From assembly GCA_019119045.1 (NCBI GenBank), contig DWXS01000083.1, forward strand, positions 26,244 through 90,243: a stretch of DNA of 64,000 nucleotides, written 5' to 3'. Under the pieces are notes generated by a model, which was given only the letters and a program-made list of their open reading frames with translations, was not told the DNA's origin and did not search any database. Positions 8,437-16,026 of this stretch are shown in pieces. The position numbers and the translations under genes were made by a program. How positions within the stretch are numbered: the first letter of the stretch is position 1; each line of letters starts with the position of its first letter. This stretch comes from Candidatus Mailhella merdavium. Its GTDB lineage: Bacteria; Desulfobacterota; Desulfovibrionia; Desulfovibrionales; Desulfovibrionaceae.

Positions 8437-8468
8437 CAGAAAGGCCCCGGCAAGTCGGGGCCTTTCTG
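8437..8468. terminator. Bidirectional terminator between repressor and coiled-coil gene
   Basis: Perfect 12-bp stem CAGAAAGGCCCC (8437-8448) and GGGGCCTTTCTG (8457-8468) with an 8-base loop, 2 bases after the repressor stop and 6 bases after the stop of the convergent gene. Confidence 0.8.
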
Positions 8469-8473
8469 TTCGG

Positions 8474-8740
8474 CTACTTGAGAAAAGCGATAACGGCAAC
8501 GATGAGCGCAGTTTGCGCCACCATTGTGGCAATCATCCACTTGAGAATTTCGTGCTTGTTGGTTTCCATTTTATTTTCGAGCATCAGGATGTCTGCCTGC
8601 GTGGCAAGCTCCTTTGCGGCAACCATTTCATCCAGTGCAGCCTTCTGGGCTTTTGCCAGCGCATCGGCCTGTTCCTGCGGCATCCCCGCAGATTGCAGCG
8701 TCTTGCTGTATGCCAACGTATCAAATGTGATAGCGGTCAT
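8474..8740 (-). CDS. Small coiled-coil membrane protein (DUF1640-like)
   Basis: 88 residues: a soluble helical N-terminus (TLAYSKTLQSAGMPQEQADA), a charged coiled-coil part (ENKMETNKHEI) and a C-terminal membrane helix (about 67-87). This is the layout of bacterial DUF1640/CCDC90-like proteins that often sit beside toxin-antitoxin or phage genes. AAGGAGG precedes the ATG. Function unknown. Confidence 0.65.
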   Translation of the reverse strand: MTAITFDTLAYSKTLQSAGMPQEQADALAKAQKAALDEMVAAKELATQADILMLENKMETNKHEILKWMIATMVAQTALIVAVIAFLK

Positions 8741-8913
8741 AACGGCCTCCTTGTATGGAAGTTAACCATTTGCATATATTTCGTCTACCTTTTCCGAACC
8801 TGCTCCGGCTTGCCCGGACCGCGCAGGCAGCGAACCTGTCACGTCCCGGCGGGGCCTTCTTCGCGCTGATTGTCAATGAACGGGCGGTGTTCCCGCTTGG
8901 TGAAAATAAAAAT

Positions 8914-8961
8914 GCAATAATTTATTGCTTTAGTCAAGACAAAATAGCAATATATTATTGC
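8914..8961. promoter_or_regulatory. Two 15-bp palindromic operator-like sites
   Basis: GCAATAATTTATTGC at 8914-8928 and GCAATATATTATTGC at 8947-8961 are both perfect palindromes of the form GCAATA-WWW-TATTGC, 33 bases apart (three helical turns). They lie between the HTH gene 9006-9281 and the coiled-coil gene 8474-8740. A third copy is at 9358-9372. Confidence 0.6.
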
Positions 8962-9005
8962 ACAAAAATACATAAAAAAAGCCGCTGATTGCGGCCTCTT
9001 TATGC

Positions 9006-9281
9006 TCATAGCCTGTTGTTTTCGAGGGCGCGGCTCAAAACACGGGCAGGGTCTACACCCAGCGGGGCGCATAACCTGACAAAATCCGAAATACAAAGTT
9101 TCTGCGGCTGTCCATTGGATTGCGGTTTTTTCAGGTTCTGAATTTTCCTGCGCCCATTTATTGTACCCAGAAAAGCGGAATTTCCCCACGCCTCGTCGGT
9201 CAGCCCCTTTTCCTTGCGGAGAGCGTCAAGGTACTCAAGTATGTCGCGCTCAACTTTCACGGCAACACCTTCTTCGATCAT
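9006..9281 (-). CDS. Small HTH-type regulator
   Basis: 91 residues. The C-terminal half has a Cro/XRE-like pattern (LCISDFVRLCAPLGVDPARV). The ATG at 9281 is chosen because AGGAGG lies 4 bases upstream, while the earlier GTG at 9314 lies in the likely promoter (TATACT on the - strand at 9310-9305). The gene is flanked by three GCAATAWWWTATTGC palindromes and is the obvious candidate to bind them. Confidence 0.6.
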   Translation of the reverse strand: MIEEGVAVKVERDILEYLDALRKEKGLTDEAWGNSAFLGTINGRRKIQNLKKPQSNGQPQKLCISDFVRLCAPLGVDPARVLSRALENNRL

Positions 9282-9357
9282 GGCTCCTCCTGCGTATGAT
9301 GAGGAGTATAGCACAAAAATGCGACTAAATCTTGCCGTATTTTTCGCTTTGACTCAA

Positions 9358-9372
9358 GCAATATTTTATTGC
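9358..9372. promoter_or_regulatory. Third GCAATAWWWTATTGC palindrome
   Basis: GCAATATTTTATTGC, about 80 bases upstream of the HTH gene start at 9281. Same consensus as the pair at 8914 and 8947. Confidence 0.55.
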
Positions 9373-9444
9373 TATAAATCTTTTGTCCATACCCCCATGG
9401 CCCGAGTATCCGCCATGCACCACACACCGGGGGCGCGGACGCCA

Positions 9445-9468
9445 GAAAGCCCCCTTACGGGGGCTTTC
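9445..9468. terminator. Hairpin before the tandem peptide units
   Basis: GAAAGCCCCC (9445-9454) pairs with GGGGGCTTTC (9459-9468), loop TTAC. The right arm continues into GGGCTTTCGCTTGTGC, a 16-base string repeated at 9770-9785. No U-run follows on either strand, so it may be a structural element of the unit instead of a terminator. Confidence 0.4.
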
Positions 9469-9535
9469 GCTTGTGCGGCATGGGGCGGAGTGATATCTAT
9501 GCGTCGGGCCGGCCTCCCGTAAAGGAGGTAAGCTC

Positions 9536-9616
9536 ATGAAGCAATTCCTGCTGGATGTCCTTGCGGGCATCGTATCGGCCCTTGTTGCGGCCTGGGTTCT
9601 TTCCGGGCTGAAATAA
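9536..9616 (+). CDS. 26-residue hydrophobic peptide, type I toxin-like (unit A)
   Basis: Codons for MKQFLLDVLAG...WVLSGLK: a charged start, one hydrophobic helix and a basic end. The AAAGGAGG ribosome site is 7 bases before the ATG, but its GGAGG (9524-9528) can pair perfectly with CCTCC at 9513-9517, hiding it. A strong hairpin (9621-9652) follows the stop. Small membrane peptide, sequestered ribosome site and 3' hairpin are the layout of type I toxin mRNAs such as Ldr or ShoB; the sequence matches none I recognise. The whole unit is repeated 312 bases downstream. Confidence 0.5.
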   Translation: MKQFLLDVLAGIVSALVAAWVLSGLK

Positions 9617-9620
9617 GCGC

Positions 9621-9652
9621 GGCCCGGTAGGAATTGCCGTTCCTACCGGGCC
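9621..9652 (+). terminator. 3' hairpin of unit A
   Basis: GGCCCGGTAGGAA and TTCCTACCGGGCC form a long stem immediately after the peptide stop codon. The same position in unit B has a different sequence with the same fold (9937-9968), which indicates selection on structure. Confidence 0.55.
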
Positions 9653-9695
9653 AAAGTTCGAGTAGCAGTTTCTGCTGTGAAACTCGGGCGGCTGG

Positions 9696-9734
9696 CCCAA
9701 GGGGCCGGGGGTGTTGACGCACTTCCGGCCCCGC
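9696..9734. repeat. 39-bp perfect repeat, copy 1
   Basis: Identical to 10014-10052. It contains an inverted repeat GGGGCCGG (9701-9708) / CCGGCCCC (9725-9732). It is the best conserved part of the two tandem units, better than the peptide genes themselves, so it may encode the RNA partner or a binding site. Confidence 0.75.
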
Positions 9735-9847
9735 TTCTGTTAAATACGGCACAGATTCTGTATTGGCAAGGGCTTTCGCTTGTGCTGTCTCCAACAGAGT
9801 GATACCTAAGCCGCCGTGGGCACGCCCTCCGGAAGGAGGTGATGCCT

Positions 9848-9928
9848 ATGCTGCACTTTCTCCGGGCAGTCGTGGTCAACGCGCTTGGCCGCCTGCTGGC
9901 TTATTTGGTCAGACGCATGTTTGATTAA
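9848..9928 (+). CDS. 26-residue hydrophobic peptide, type I toxin-like (unit B)
   Basis: Second copy, MLHFLRAVVVN...LVRRMFD, same length as unit A but only loosely similar in sequence. GGAGG at 9835-9839 is again paired with CCTCC at 9826-9830 through a GGAA tetraloop. Start chosen at the second of two in-frame ATG codons (9842 and 9848), 8 bases after the ribosome site; the first would add two residues. A 13-bp hairpin follows. Confidence 0.5.
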   Translation: MLHFLRAVVVNALGRLLAYLVRRMFD

Positions 9929-9936
9929 ATGAGTTC

Positions 9937-9968
9937 GCCCCGGCAGAAGGTGAAGCTTCTGCCGGGGC
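9937..9968 (+). terminator. 3' hairpin of unit B
   Basis: GCCCCGGCAGAAG (9937-9949) pairs with CTTCTGCCGGGGC (9956-9968), 13 bp, after the second peptide gene. Confidence 0.55.
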
Positions 9969-10013
9969 CGCGCTTTGAGCTTGTCACAAGCTGATAAACT
10001 CGGAGGACGTGCC

Positions 10014-10052
10014 CCCAAGGGGCCGGGGGTGTTGACGCACTTCCGGCCCCGC
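10014..10052. repeat. 39-bp perfect repeat, copy 2
   Basis: Same sequence as 9696-9734, here followed by CCTTTTTAAATAGG. The 133 bases from here to the gene at 10186 (stop side) hold nothing else I recognise. Confidence 0.75.
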
Positions 10053-10185
10053 CCTTTTTAAATAGGACTTTCAGAGGTCTTTTGCAACAGCTCAGGCGGC
10101 CTTGCGCCGCGAAAGGATCAGCCGCCACCAGAAGGCCTGGAGCCGTGCGGGGCTGGAACCGTCAAGAAAGAGGGGGAAAAACATG

Positions 10186-10482
10186 TTACCTCCCGAGGTT
10201 GATGATTTTTGCCTGACCGCGCGGGGCGTCGAGGGGGTCTGGCGCGCCCGCGGGTTCAGGCTGGCTGGCCAGCAGAATAGCCAGAATCTGTGTTCCTAGC
10301 CTTTCAAGCTGGTCAAGGCGGGGCGTCCGCCCTCTGGTGCCCAGAGCCATGGCCCAGGGCATGGCCTCCTGCATGGCGGCCTTGAGCAGCATGTCCGCCC
10401 GGGGGTAGGCGTCCATCATCTGCTCCGCGTTGGCCGTCATGCGCGAAAGCAGCTTGTCTCTTGCCGGGAAGGGCGCGGCCAT
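10186..10482 (-). CDS. Hypothetical phage protein (end of late operon)
   Basis: 98 residues, no domain recognised. Predicted mostly helical with LERLGTQILAILLASQP in the centre. It is the last of four genes (12758 to 10186) that follow the tail fibres in the leftward late operon, 3 bases after the upstream stop, so it is probably cotranscribed and may be a virion accessory. Confidence 0.6.
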   Translation of the reverse strand: MAAPFPARDKLLSRMTANAEQMMDAYPRADMLLKAAMQEAMPWAMALGTRGRTPRLDQLERLGTQILAILLASQPEPAGAPDPLDAPRGQAKIINLGR

Positions 10483-10485
10483 GGC

Positions 10486-11034
10486 CTACACCGCCTTCTG
10501 TTCCGGCTTGCCTTCGCCGGATTTTCCTTCCGGTACGGCTTCGCCGGGTTTTTCCGCCTGCCGTGTGCCGCCGAGCAGTTCGCGCCCCCAGCCGGTATCC
10601 ACGGCGTTTTTCTTCCGGTTCTCCGCCAGCGCCACGCCGAGAACGGTATCAAGGAAGGCCTGCGAGGCGTTGCCCTTGCTGGCCAGACGCGGCTCCGCGA
10701 TGTAGTAGACCATTTCGCGGGGCTGCACGGCGTCAAGGTTGGGCGGCATGTAGTCGTACACCCTGAACGCCTTGATGCGTTTTTCCGTGGTGACGCGTCC
10801 GACTTCCGCCGAGGCGGGAATGAGCAGATCAACCACCACCATATACAGCGTCTTGCCCTCCGGCGCGCCTGCCACCCTGACAGGATCGCAGGCGGTCTTG
10901 ATGACGCGCGCGCCGCTCAGGTTGGGCTGCACGGTGGTGTCGTTGGCCGGATCATACAGCAGATGCCAGATATCGCCCTCGAACTCGACCGAGGACGGAA
11001 AAAGTGACGTGTTGGCCATGGCGTTGCCCTCCAT
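10486..11034 (-). CDS. Hypothetical phage protein
   Basis: 182 residues, unrecognised. The first 130 residues look like a beta-rich fold (GDIWHLLYDPANDTTVQPNL, LYMVVVDLLIP); the last 30 are polar and rich in Lys, Glu and Pro, likely disordered. A second ATG (MANTS) 5 codons in is an equally good start. Position suggests a virion or tail accessory. Confidence 0.65.
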   Translation of the reverse strand: MEGNAMANTSLFPSSVEFEGDIWHLLYDPANDTTVQPNLSGARVIKTACDPVRVAGAPEGKTLYMVVVDLLIPASAEVGRVTTEKRIKAFRVYDYMPPNLDAVQPREMVYYIAEPRLASKGNASQAFLDTVLGVALAENRKKNAVDTGWGRELLGGTRQAEKPGEAVPEGKSGEGKPEQKAV

Positions 11035-11040
11035 GTATGG

Positions 11041-11874
11041 TTATTTCGCAGCCTGCGCGCAGAGCTGAAGCAGGGCCGCGACAGTGTGCGTCAGTTCCTT
11101 CCGGACGTCTTTCAGGGGTTTCTTTTCTTCCAGCGCGGCGAGCAGTTCCCCTGTTTCCATCTTGACGATGCCCGGATAGTCGCTCTTCTTGAGGTAGTCC
11201 GGCCAGGTAGGCGGCGGGGACTTGATGACGTCCACCGCGGCCTCAAAGACGCCGGGCAGCGCGGCAAGAAACGGCTTGCCGGTAACGATGCCCGCAAGCC
11301 TGTCGCTCAGACCCTTGAGTTTGGCCAGCCCTTCGTCGGGCCTGGCATGGTCGTCGTCATCGTCATCATCGCCGGACTTGCGCTCTTTCTTCTTTTTGCG
11401 TTCAGAGCCGCCGGATTCGCCGTCTTCCAGCTCTTCCAGACGCTCTTCCAGCTTGCGCAACCTGCGCTCCAGGCGATGCACCTTTTCCGCCGAGTCCTCG
11501 CGTCCGGACTCGCGGCTGGAACCATGGCCCATTTCGTCGTCATAGTGACGGCGCGAGCCGAAATGTCCGTAGGGGCCGTCTTCTTCCGTGCTGGCCCGAT
11601 GGACAAAACGTCCGTTTGAACCGCGGCCCCGACGCATTTCCTCGTCAGTGTAAAAGTCCGGCGCCAGATATCCCATCTGCCGGTTCTGCGGCGGCATGGT
11701 CATGTCGTGGCCGCCGTTGGCGTAATCGCCGCCGTACATGCCGGGATGGCCGTATGCCCGGGCGCCCTGATGACCGCCCTGCATGCCGCCGTTGCCTCCT
11801 GTCTGGCCCCCTGTCTGGTTGACGCGCTCGCCCCGTTCGCCGGAGGAGCCGCCAAGCACGAGTCGTACACCCAT
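11041..11874 (-). CDS. Low-complexity phage protein with coiled coil and poly-Asp
   Basis: 277 residues. The first 90 are rich in Gly, Gln, Asn and Met; a long charged coiled coil (KVHRLERRLRKLEERLEELE, about 130-150) is followed by a KKKKERK / seven-Asp tract and a compact helical C-terminus (about 185-277). AAGGAGATAATC precedes the ATG. Function unknown; disordered, sticky virion-associated proteins have this look. Confidence 0.7.
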   Translation of the reverse strand: MGVRLVLGGSSGERGERVNQTGGQTGGNGGMQGGHQGARAYGHPGMYGGDYANGGHDMTMPPQNRQMGYLAPDFYTDEEMRRGRGSNGRFVHRASTEEDGPYGHFGSRRHYDDEMGHGSSRESGREDSAEKVHRLERRLRKLEERLEELEDGESGGSERKKKKERKSGDDDDDDDHARPDEGLAKLKGLSDRLAGIVTGKPFLAALPGVFEAAVDVIKSPPPTWPDYLKKSDYPGIVKMETGELLAALEEKKPLKDVRKELTHTVAALLQLCAQAAK

Positions 11875-11942
11875 GATTATCTCCTTGTGCGGGGCGGGAT
11901 CGCTCCCGCCCCGGTCGGCAACCCTGGAGGGCTGCGGGTTGC

Positions 11943-12758
11943 CTAGGCGGCAGCGGCGGTGGAGCCGGTGGTGGTGCGGAACGCGGCCATATGGCCGAGT
12001 ATTGTGGTCAGCATGGATTGCATGTCGTTGCGGGTCTGCTGGGAGGTTCCGGCGGCCAGGGCGCTGTTGAACTGCTGGGCTTCAAGCTGGGCGATCTTGG
12101 CGTCCTTGGCGTTCATTTCGCGCAGCAGACGCTCACGGTCGATCTGGGAGATGAGGGCGCGGGTGGCTTCGCCTTCCGCGTGCAGGGCCGCGCGGGTGTC
12201 GCAGCCTTGCCGCTCGATGTTCCGGTTCGTTTCGCAGCAGCAATCGGAAATGGCCTTCTGAGTCTGGCAGCAGCAGTTGTCGATGCTGGACTTCAGTTCA
12301 AAGGTATTCCGCATCGCCTGAACTTCATTGGCATGAGTGGCGTTGAGCTGGAAAATAGTGTTGTCTTTCTGAGCAATCTGCCCATTGAGGCCTGTGGTGA
12401 GAACAGCCGCTTCGGTTCGGCACTGGCCCTGCGCCAGTTGCGCGCCGATATTCTGAGCGGCGGCAATGGTACGGCCGAACCCTTCGCACATGGCCGAGTT
12501 GAGATTGGTGGTCTGGATGAGCTGGTCACGGCCGATGGAATTGACGTCCGTGCGCATGGTGGTCAGAGTATCCATGATGAACTGGTTGCCCTGGTTGTTG
12601 CAGCAGTTGCCGCCGCCGCATCCGCCGTTGTTCCAGCGGTTGCCGTTCCAGGCACTGCCCACGGCTCCGCCGATGGCGCCGCCGATGAGCGCGCCGCCCC
12701 AGTCACCCCAGCCGTTATTGTTGCCGTTGATGTCGAAAGTAGGCTGCAATCCGTCCAT
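11943..12758 (-). CDS. Gly/Asn- and Cys-rich phage protein with CCC motifs
   Basis: 271 residues from the ATG after GGAGGTT. Residues 10-45 are Gly/Asn/Trp-rich (NNNGWGDWGGALIGGAIGGA) and include GGGNCCNN; the middle has two triple-cysteine motifs, NCCCQ and DCCCE, 10 residues apart, and a further CDTR. The C-terminal 90 residues form a coiled coil. It may be disulphide-linked or metal-binding and associated with the virion. An in-frame ATG 50 codons upstream is unlikely because it overlaps the HTH gene. Confidence 0.7.
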   Translation of the reverse strand: MDGLQPTFDINGNNNGWGDWGGALIGGAIGGAVGSAWNGNRWNNGGCGGGNCCNNQGNQFIMDTLTTMRTDVNSIGRDQLIQTTNLNSAMCEGFGRTIAAAQNIGAQLAQGQCRTEAAVLTTGLNGQIAQKDNTIFQLNATHANEVQAMRNTFELKSSIDNCCCQTQKAISDCCCETNRNIERQGCDTRAALHAEGEATRALISQIDRERLLREMNAKDAKIAQLEAQQFNSALAAGTSQQTRNDMQSMLTTILGHMAAFRTTTGSTAAAA

Positions 12759-12870
12759 GACATAACCTCCAAGATATTTTCCGCTCCTGCGGCGTTGTTT
12801 GAAGGTCAGCATGGCGCGGTTCGCGGCGGACGCACAGACGCGCGGATGCATGATGCCGGAACATGCCGGA

Positions 12871-13071
12871 TTATGCCGAATGGTACCAGATCGACTCTTT
12901 CCAGTCATCCAGCCATTCTTTCGTATACCAGATATGATAGCCGTTGGGGCTGGCGTAGCGCGGGCCCTTGTCGCCCTCGTGCCACTGCTTGCGGCCGCGC
13001 CGCATCTTGGCCAGCCATGATTCGGAAATGCCCAAATACCGCGCCGCCTCTTTTGGGGTAAGCTGCATCAT
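12871..13071 (-). CDS. Small HTH (excisionase/AlpA-type) protein
   Basis: 66 residues with LTPKEAARYLGISESWLAKM, a MerR/excisionase-type winged helix, and an aromatic C-terminus (YHIWYTKEWLDDW) matching the wing of DNA-binding helix-turn-helix domain proteins. It sits alone between the fibre genes and the Cys-rich gene, so it may control the distal genes or excision. Confidence 0.65.
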   Translation of the reverse strand: MMQLTPKEAARYLGISESWLAKMRRGRKQWHEGDKGPRYASPNGYHIWYTKEWLDDWKESIWYHSA

Positions 13072-13257
13072 GCCCGTTTCTCACGCGCTTGCCCTGAAAA
13101 TCCGCATGCGCTATCGTGCGCCTGCTTACCTGTACAGACAGGAGCACGACAACGGCGGATACTCTGCGCGGCAGATCCCCTCTGCGCGCGGGGCCGTGAT
13201 GGGGCGGTGGTGCGCCTCATCGGTGGGGGCGTGCCGCGCCCCCGCCACTACTCAAAG

Positions 13258-14127
13258 CTAAAGCTGGTAAAAGTTTACCTGAGGGTAGTCTTCGCCAGTG
13301 GCGGACAAATGGAGTTTTACGGTCATTCCTGTGATGATAGCCATATCCATATTCTGCATACCACCTACATTGGTATCTCCTGAATCCCGATATCCAATGC
13401 GAGATATCGGGATCATTTCATATCTACCAGAAGTATTAGGTTTCAGACCATGACCAACAAGTAGCCCGGACACGCTGGAATAGCTGGCGGCAGTAATTGT
13501 GATGTATGAAACCTCACGCCAACTGTCAGACTGATTGGCAATTACCATCCAGAGCAGCAATCGCCCGGGTGTCAAGCCGGAGATGGTGACATCGTTGCCG
13601 TGTGTAAGCACCGCCGCGGTATGAACCAGCTTAGGACCGCCGCCAATCCCGCTCTGCTGAAGAGCCTGCGCCAATGCCTGCAAGCTGTTGACGCCTGTTC
13701 CCCCATTGGCAGGGTTGAGTATCCCCGATACGCCGGGAGTTATATTCGCGGTTCCGTCAAACGCCTCACCATTCTGCTGACCGAGTTCAACGGTAATCGT
13801 TCGCGGCGTTTGCAATTTTTTTGCAGCCAAGGCCACGCCATTGCCCTCAAGCGCAGTCCCGGATTCATTGCCGTATTTGACATCGTAGGCATTGGCTTCC
13901 GCATCCAGTTCAAGACCAATGCCCGGCTTTGGTATGTCAACAATATTTGCGATTTGCCGCCAATATTGCGCGGAAGTCTCCAGACCCGGCATACGCACTC
14001 CCGCCTCTGTCCCCACGCCTGATTCCTGCAACCAGAGCCAGGGGGAGCCGTTATATGCCACGACAATGGGATCGGGATAGCATTTTTCCTTGTCCCATCC
14101 CAGCGCCACGGGATTATTGCCTAACAT
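13258..14127 (-). CDS. Partial tail-fibre paralogue, possible silent cassette
   Basis: 289 residues that align along their whole length with residues 145-430 of the adjacent fibre 14215-15507 (shared VALGW, CYPDPI, NGGTG, LTPGRLLLWMVIANQ, QNMDMAIITG), but without its N-terminal attachment region. No Shine-Dalgarno sequence precedes the ATG. It therefore looks like a reserve C-terminal (receptor-binding) cassette that could be exchanged into the fibre gene by recombination, or a decaying duplicate. It could still be expressed as a separate subunit. Confidence 0.6.
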   Translation of the reverse strand: MLGNNPVALGWDKEKCYPDPIVVAYNGSPWLWLQESGVGTEAGVRMPGLETSAQYWRQIANIVDIPKPGIGLELDAEANAYDVKYGNESGTALEGNGVALAAKKLQTPRTITVELGQQNGEAFDGTANITPGVSGILNPANGGTGVNSLQALAQALQQSGIGGGPKLVHTAAVLTHGNDVTISGLTPGRLLLWMVIANQSDSWREVSYITITAASYSSVSGLLVGHGLKPNTSGRYEMIPISRIGYRDSGDTNVGGMQNMDMAIITGMTVKLHLSATGEDYPQVNFYQL

Positions 14128-14214
14128 ATTGATTTTATTTTGTCTACAACCTGATAAAATGTGCCAAATGTGCCCAAATTAGGCTTAAAATGTGTCCGAA
14201 ATATGTGCCCAACA

Positions 14215-15507
14215 TTAGAGCATATAAAACCTGACTTCCGGATAATCATCTCCATCTGCGCTCATGAATAAACGTACAGTAGTTCCTGTAATTATGGCCA
14301 TATCCATATTTTGATTCCCCCCACTACTTGTAGAACCTTTATCCCTATATCCAATTGCTGAAAGAGGAAAACTTGTTCCCATTCCGAAAATTGTTGTTTT
14401 TTGTTTTAGCCCCATACCAACAAGCAACCCAGAATCAACAGAATAATGTGGAGCTGAAATATATACAGTAGAGACTTTTCTATATAGATCATTCTGATTT
14501 GCAATTACCATCCATAAAAGCAATCTCCCAGGGGTCAAACCTGTAATGACTATATTACTTCCTTGAGTACCTGGAGAACCAGTATAAACAAGTCTTGGTG
14601 TACCACCAAGTATACCAGTATTTGTAAGCTGATTAGCAAGAGTAGATAAACTATTTGTTCCTGTACCACCATTTGCTACTGGCAAAATTCCTGTCACTCC
14701 CGGAGAAACATCTTTTGTGCCATCAAAAGATACTCCTTGATTACTCCCAACATTTACAGTAAATGTTCGAGGAGTTTCCAATTTTTTTGATGCTAAGGCT
14801 GTACCATCTCCTTCTAATGCAGTTCCAGGAATATTACCATATTTTACATTATATGTATTGTTTTCCTTATCATATTCCAAACCCATCCCTGGACCGGGGA
14901 TATCTTCAACATTAGCAATCCGTTTCCAGTATTGTCCGGATTCTTCTGCTCCAGGTGTTCTAACACCTGCCGCCGTTCCTACCCCAGACTTTTGCAGCCA
15001 GAGCCACGCAGAATTGTCATATGAGACAATGATAGGGTCGGGATAACATGCGTGTTCTGACCATCCCAGAGCAACATATTCATACCCTTCGATATCAACG
15101 CGAAGGCCAGTAGCAGGCTTGACTCCTCCGAGCGTAGTCGAAGTTGCAGGTTCGGCGTTTACCCGATTGCCCGGCTCACCTTTCAGATCCACATACTCTC
15201 CCCATGTGGAATCCGCGTTCTGGAATCGCAGGGATGTTCCTTTCCAGTTATGCTCCGGTCGGGGGCCGACATCGCCCTTGTCTCCCTTTTCACCCGTCAT
15301 TATCCACGGCAGATCGTTCCAGTGCGTGCCGGTGATGACCCTGTCCTCTCCCATGACGCCATCCCCGACTTTCTCGCGGATGCGCGTAACGTGCCCGTCT
15401 TCATCATAAAATTCGGCAAGCCCCCTCTCTCCTTTCAGGAGAACGGGATTTTTCAAGGCCCAGTATTCCGCACTGAATATCGGCGTTGTCATTCTGTGGG
15501 TAGACAT
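14215..15507 (-). CDS. Tail fibre protein
   Basis: 430 residues. The N-terminal part contains a peptide repeated in this phage's other fibre (ALKNPVLLKGERG, THWNDLPW) and a short collagen-like EKGDKGDVGP; the middle has NGGTGTNSL, a fibre-repeat motif, and the C-terminus ends in a domain shared with the paralogue at 13258-14127. DNA for residues 145-430 is clearly more AT-rich than the first third, so the gene is a mosaic with an imported receptor-binding part. Confidence 0.75.
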   Translation of the reverse strand: MSTHRMTTPIFSAEYWALKNPVLLKGERGLAEFYDEDGHVTRIREKVGDGVMGEDRVITGTHWNDLPWIMTGEKGDKGDVGPRPEHNWKGTSLRFQNADSTWGEYVDLKGEPGNRVNAEPATSTTLGGVKPATGLRVDIEGYEYVALGWSEHACYPDPIIVSYDNSAWLWLQKSGVGTAAGVRTPGAEESGQYWKRIANVEDIPGPGMGLEYDKENNTYNVKYGNIPGTALEGDGTALASKKLETPRTFTVNVGSNQGVSFDGTKDVSPGVTGILPVANGGTGTNSLSTLANQLTNTGILGGTPRLVYTGSPGTQGSNIVITGLTPGRLLLWMVIANQNDLYRKVSTVYISAPHYSVDSGLLVGMGLKQKTTIFGMGTSFPLSAIGYRDKGSTSSGGNQNMDMAIITGTTVRLFMSADGDDYPEVRFYML

Positions 15508-15510
15508 ACG

Positions 15511-16026
15511 TTACTCCCTGGCCGCCAGCGCAGCCATATCGGGTATGACAGGCTCCACGGCCTGCACCTCTTCCACGCTCTGCGCCGTCTGCACTTGTTC
15601 GCGGAGGGCGCGGTTCTGCGCCTGCACCTGCCGCAGGGTCACAAAGATTACCTTGCTTTTTTCCAGTTCATCGGTGCTCAGAAGAGCCGCGTCGGCTTCC
15701 GCCGCCAGCGTCGCGGGGGTGAGCATGGCGGCCACAATGTCGGTCGTCGAGCGGATCAGTTCAGCGTCGATATCGGCCATGGCCCGGTCGAACTCGGCAG
15801 TCTTGAGCGTCTTGGCACGGGCCAGCAGTTCCTCTTCCGTTGGCACGGGCGGCGCGGGTTCATCGGTTACCTGCTCGGGGTGCTCCTGGGCGTAAGCGTC
15901 TATTTCGGCCCAAAGTTTCGCATATCGCGCCGTGTGGGGAACATGAAACGCAGGATAACCGTTATAAGGGATGACATAAGACCCATCTGCCCGATGAATA
16001 ATAGTAGAATTTTTCCATTCGTTCAT
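15511..16026 (-). CDS. Tail-fibre assembly-like protein
   Basis: 171 residues; its ATG overlaps the upstream fibre stop (ATGA), indicating translational coupling. The N-terminal 50 residues (SYVIPYNGYPAFHVP, YAKLWAEIDAYAQEHPE) resemble fibre assembly chaperone N-termini, and the rest is helical. In related phages such proteins help trimerise the fibre. Assignment rests on position and general pattern. Confidence 0.5.
   Translation of the reverse strand: MNEWKNSTIIHRADGSYVIPYNGYPAFHVPHTARYAKLWAEIDAYAQEHPEQVTDEPAPPVPTEEELLARAKTLKTAEFDRAMADIDAELIRSTTDIVAAMLTPATLAAEADAALLSTDELEKSKVIFVTLRQVQAQNRALREQVQTAQSVEEVQAVEPVIPDMAALAARE

Noticed and set aside
9714..9746. TTGACG...TAAATA promoter in the 39-bp repeat units
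   Set aside because: Spacer is 21 bases in both units, too long for a normal sigma70 promoter.
13222..13246. GGGGGCG/CGCCCCC hairpin after the fibre cassette
   Set aside because: Stable, but without a T-run on either strand; not supported as a terminator.
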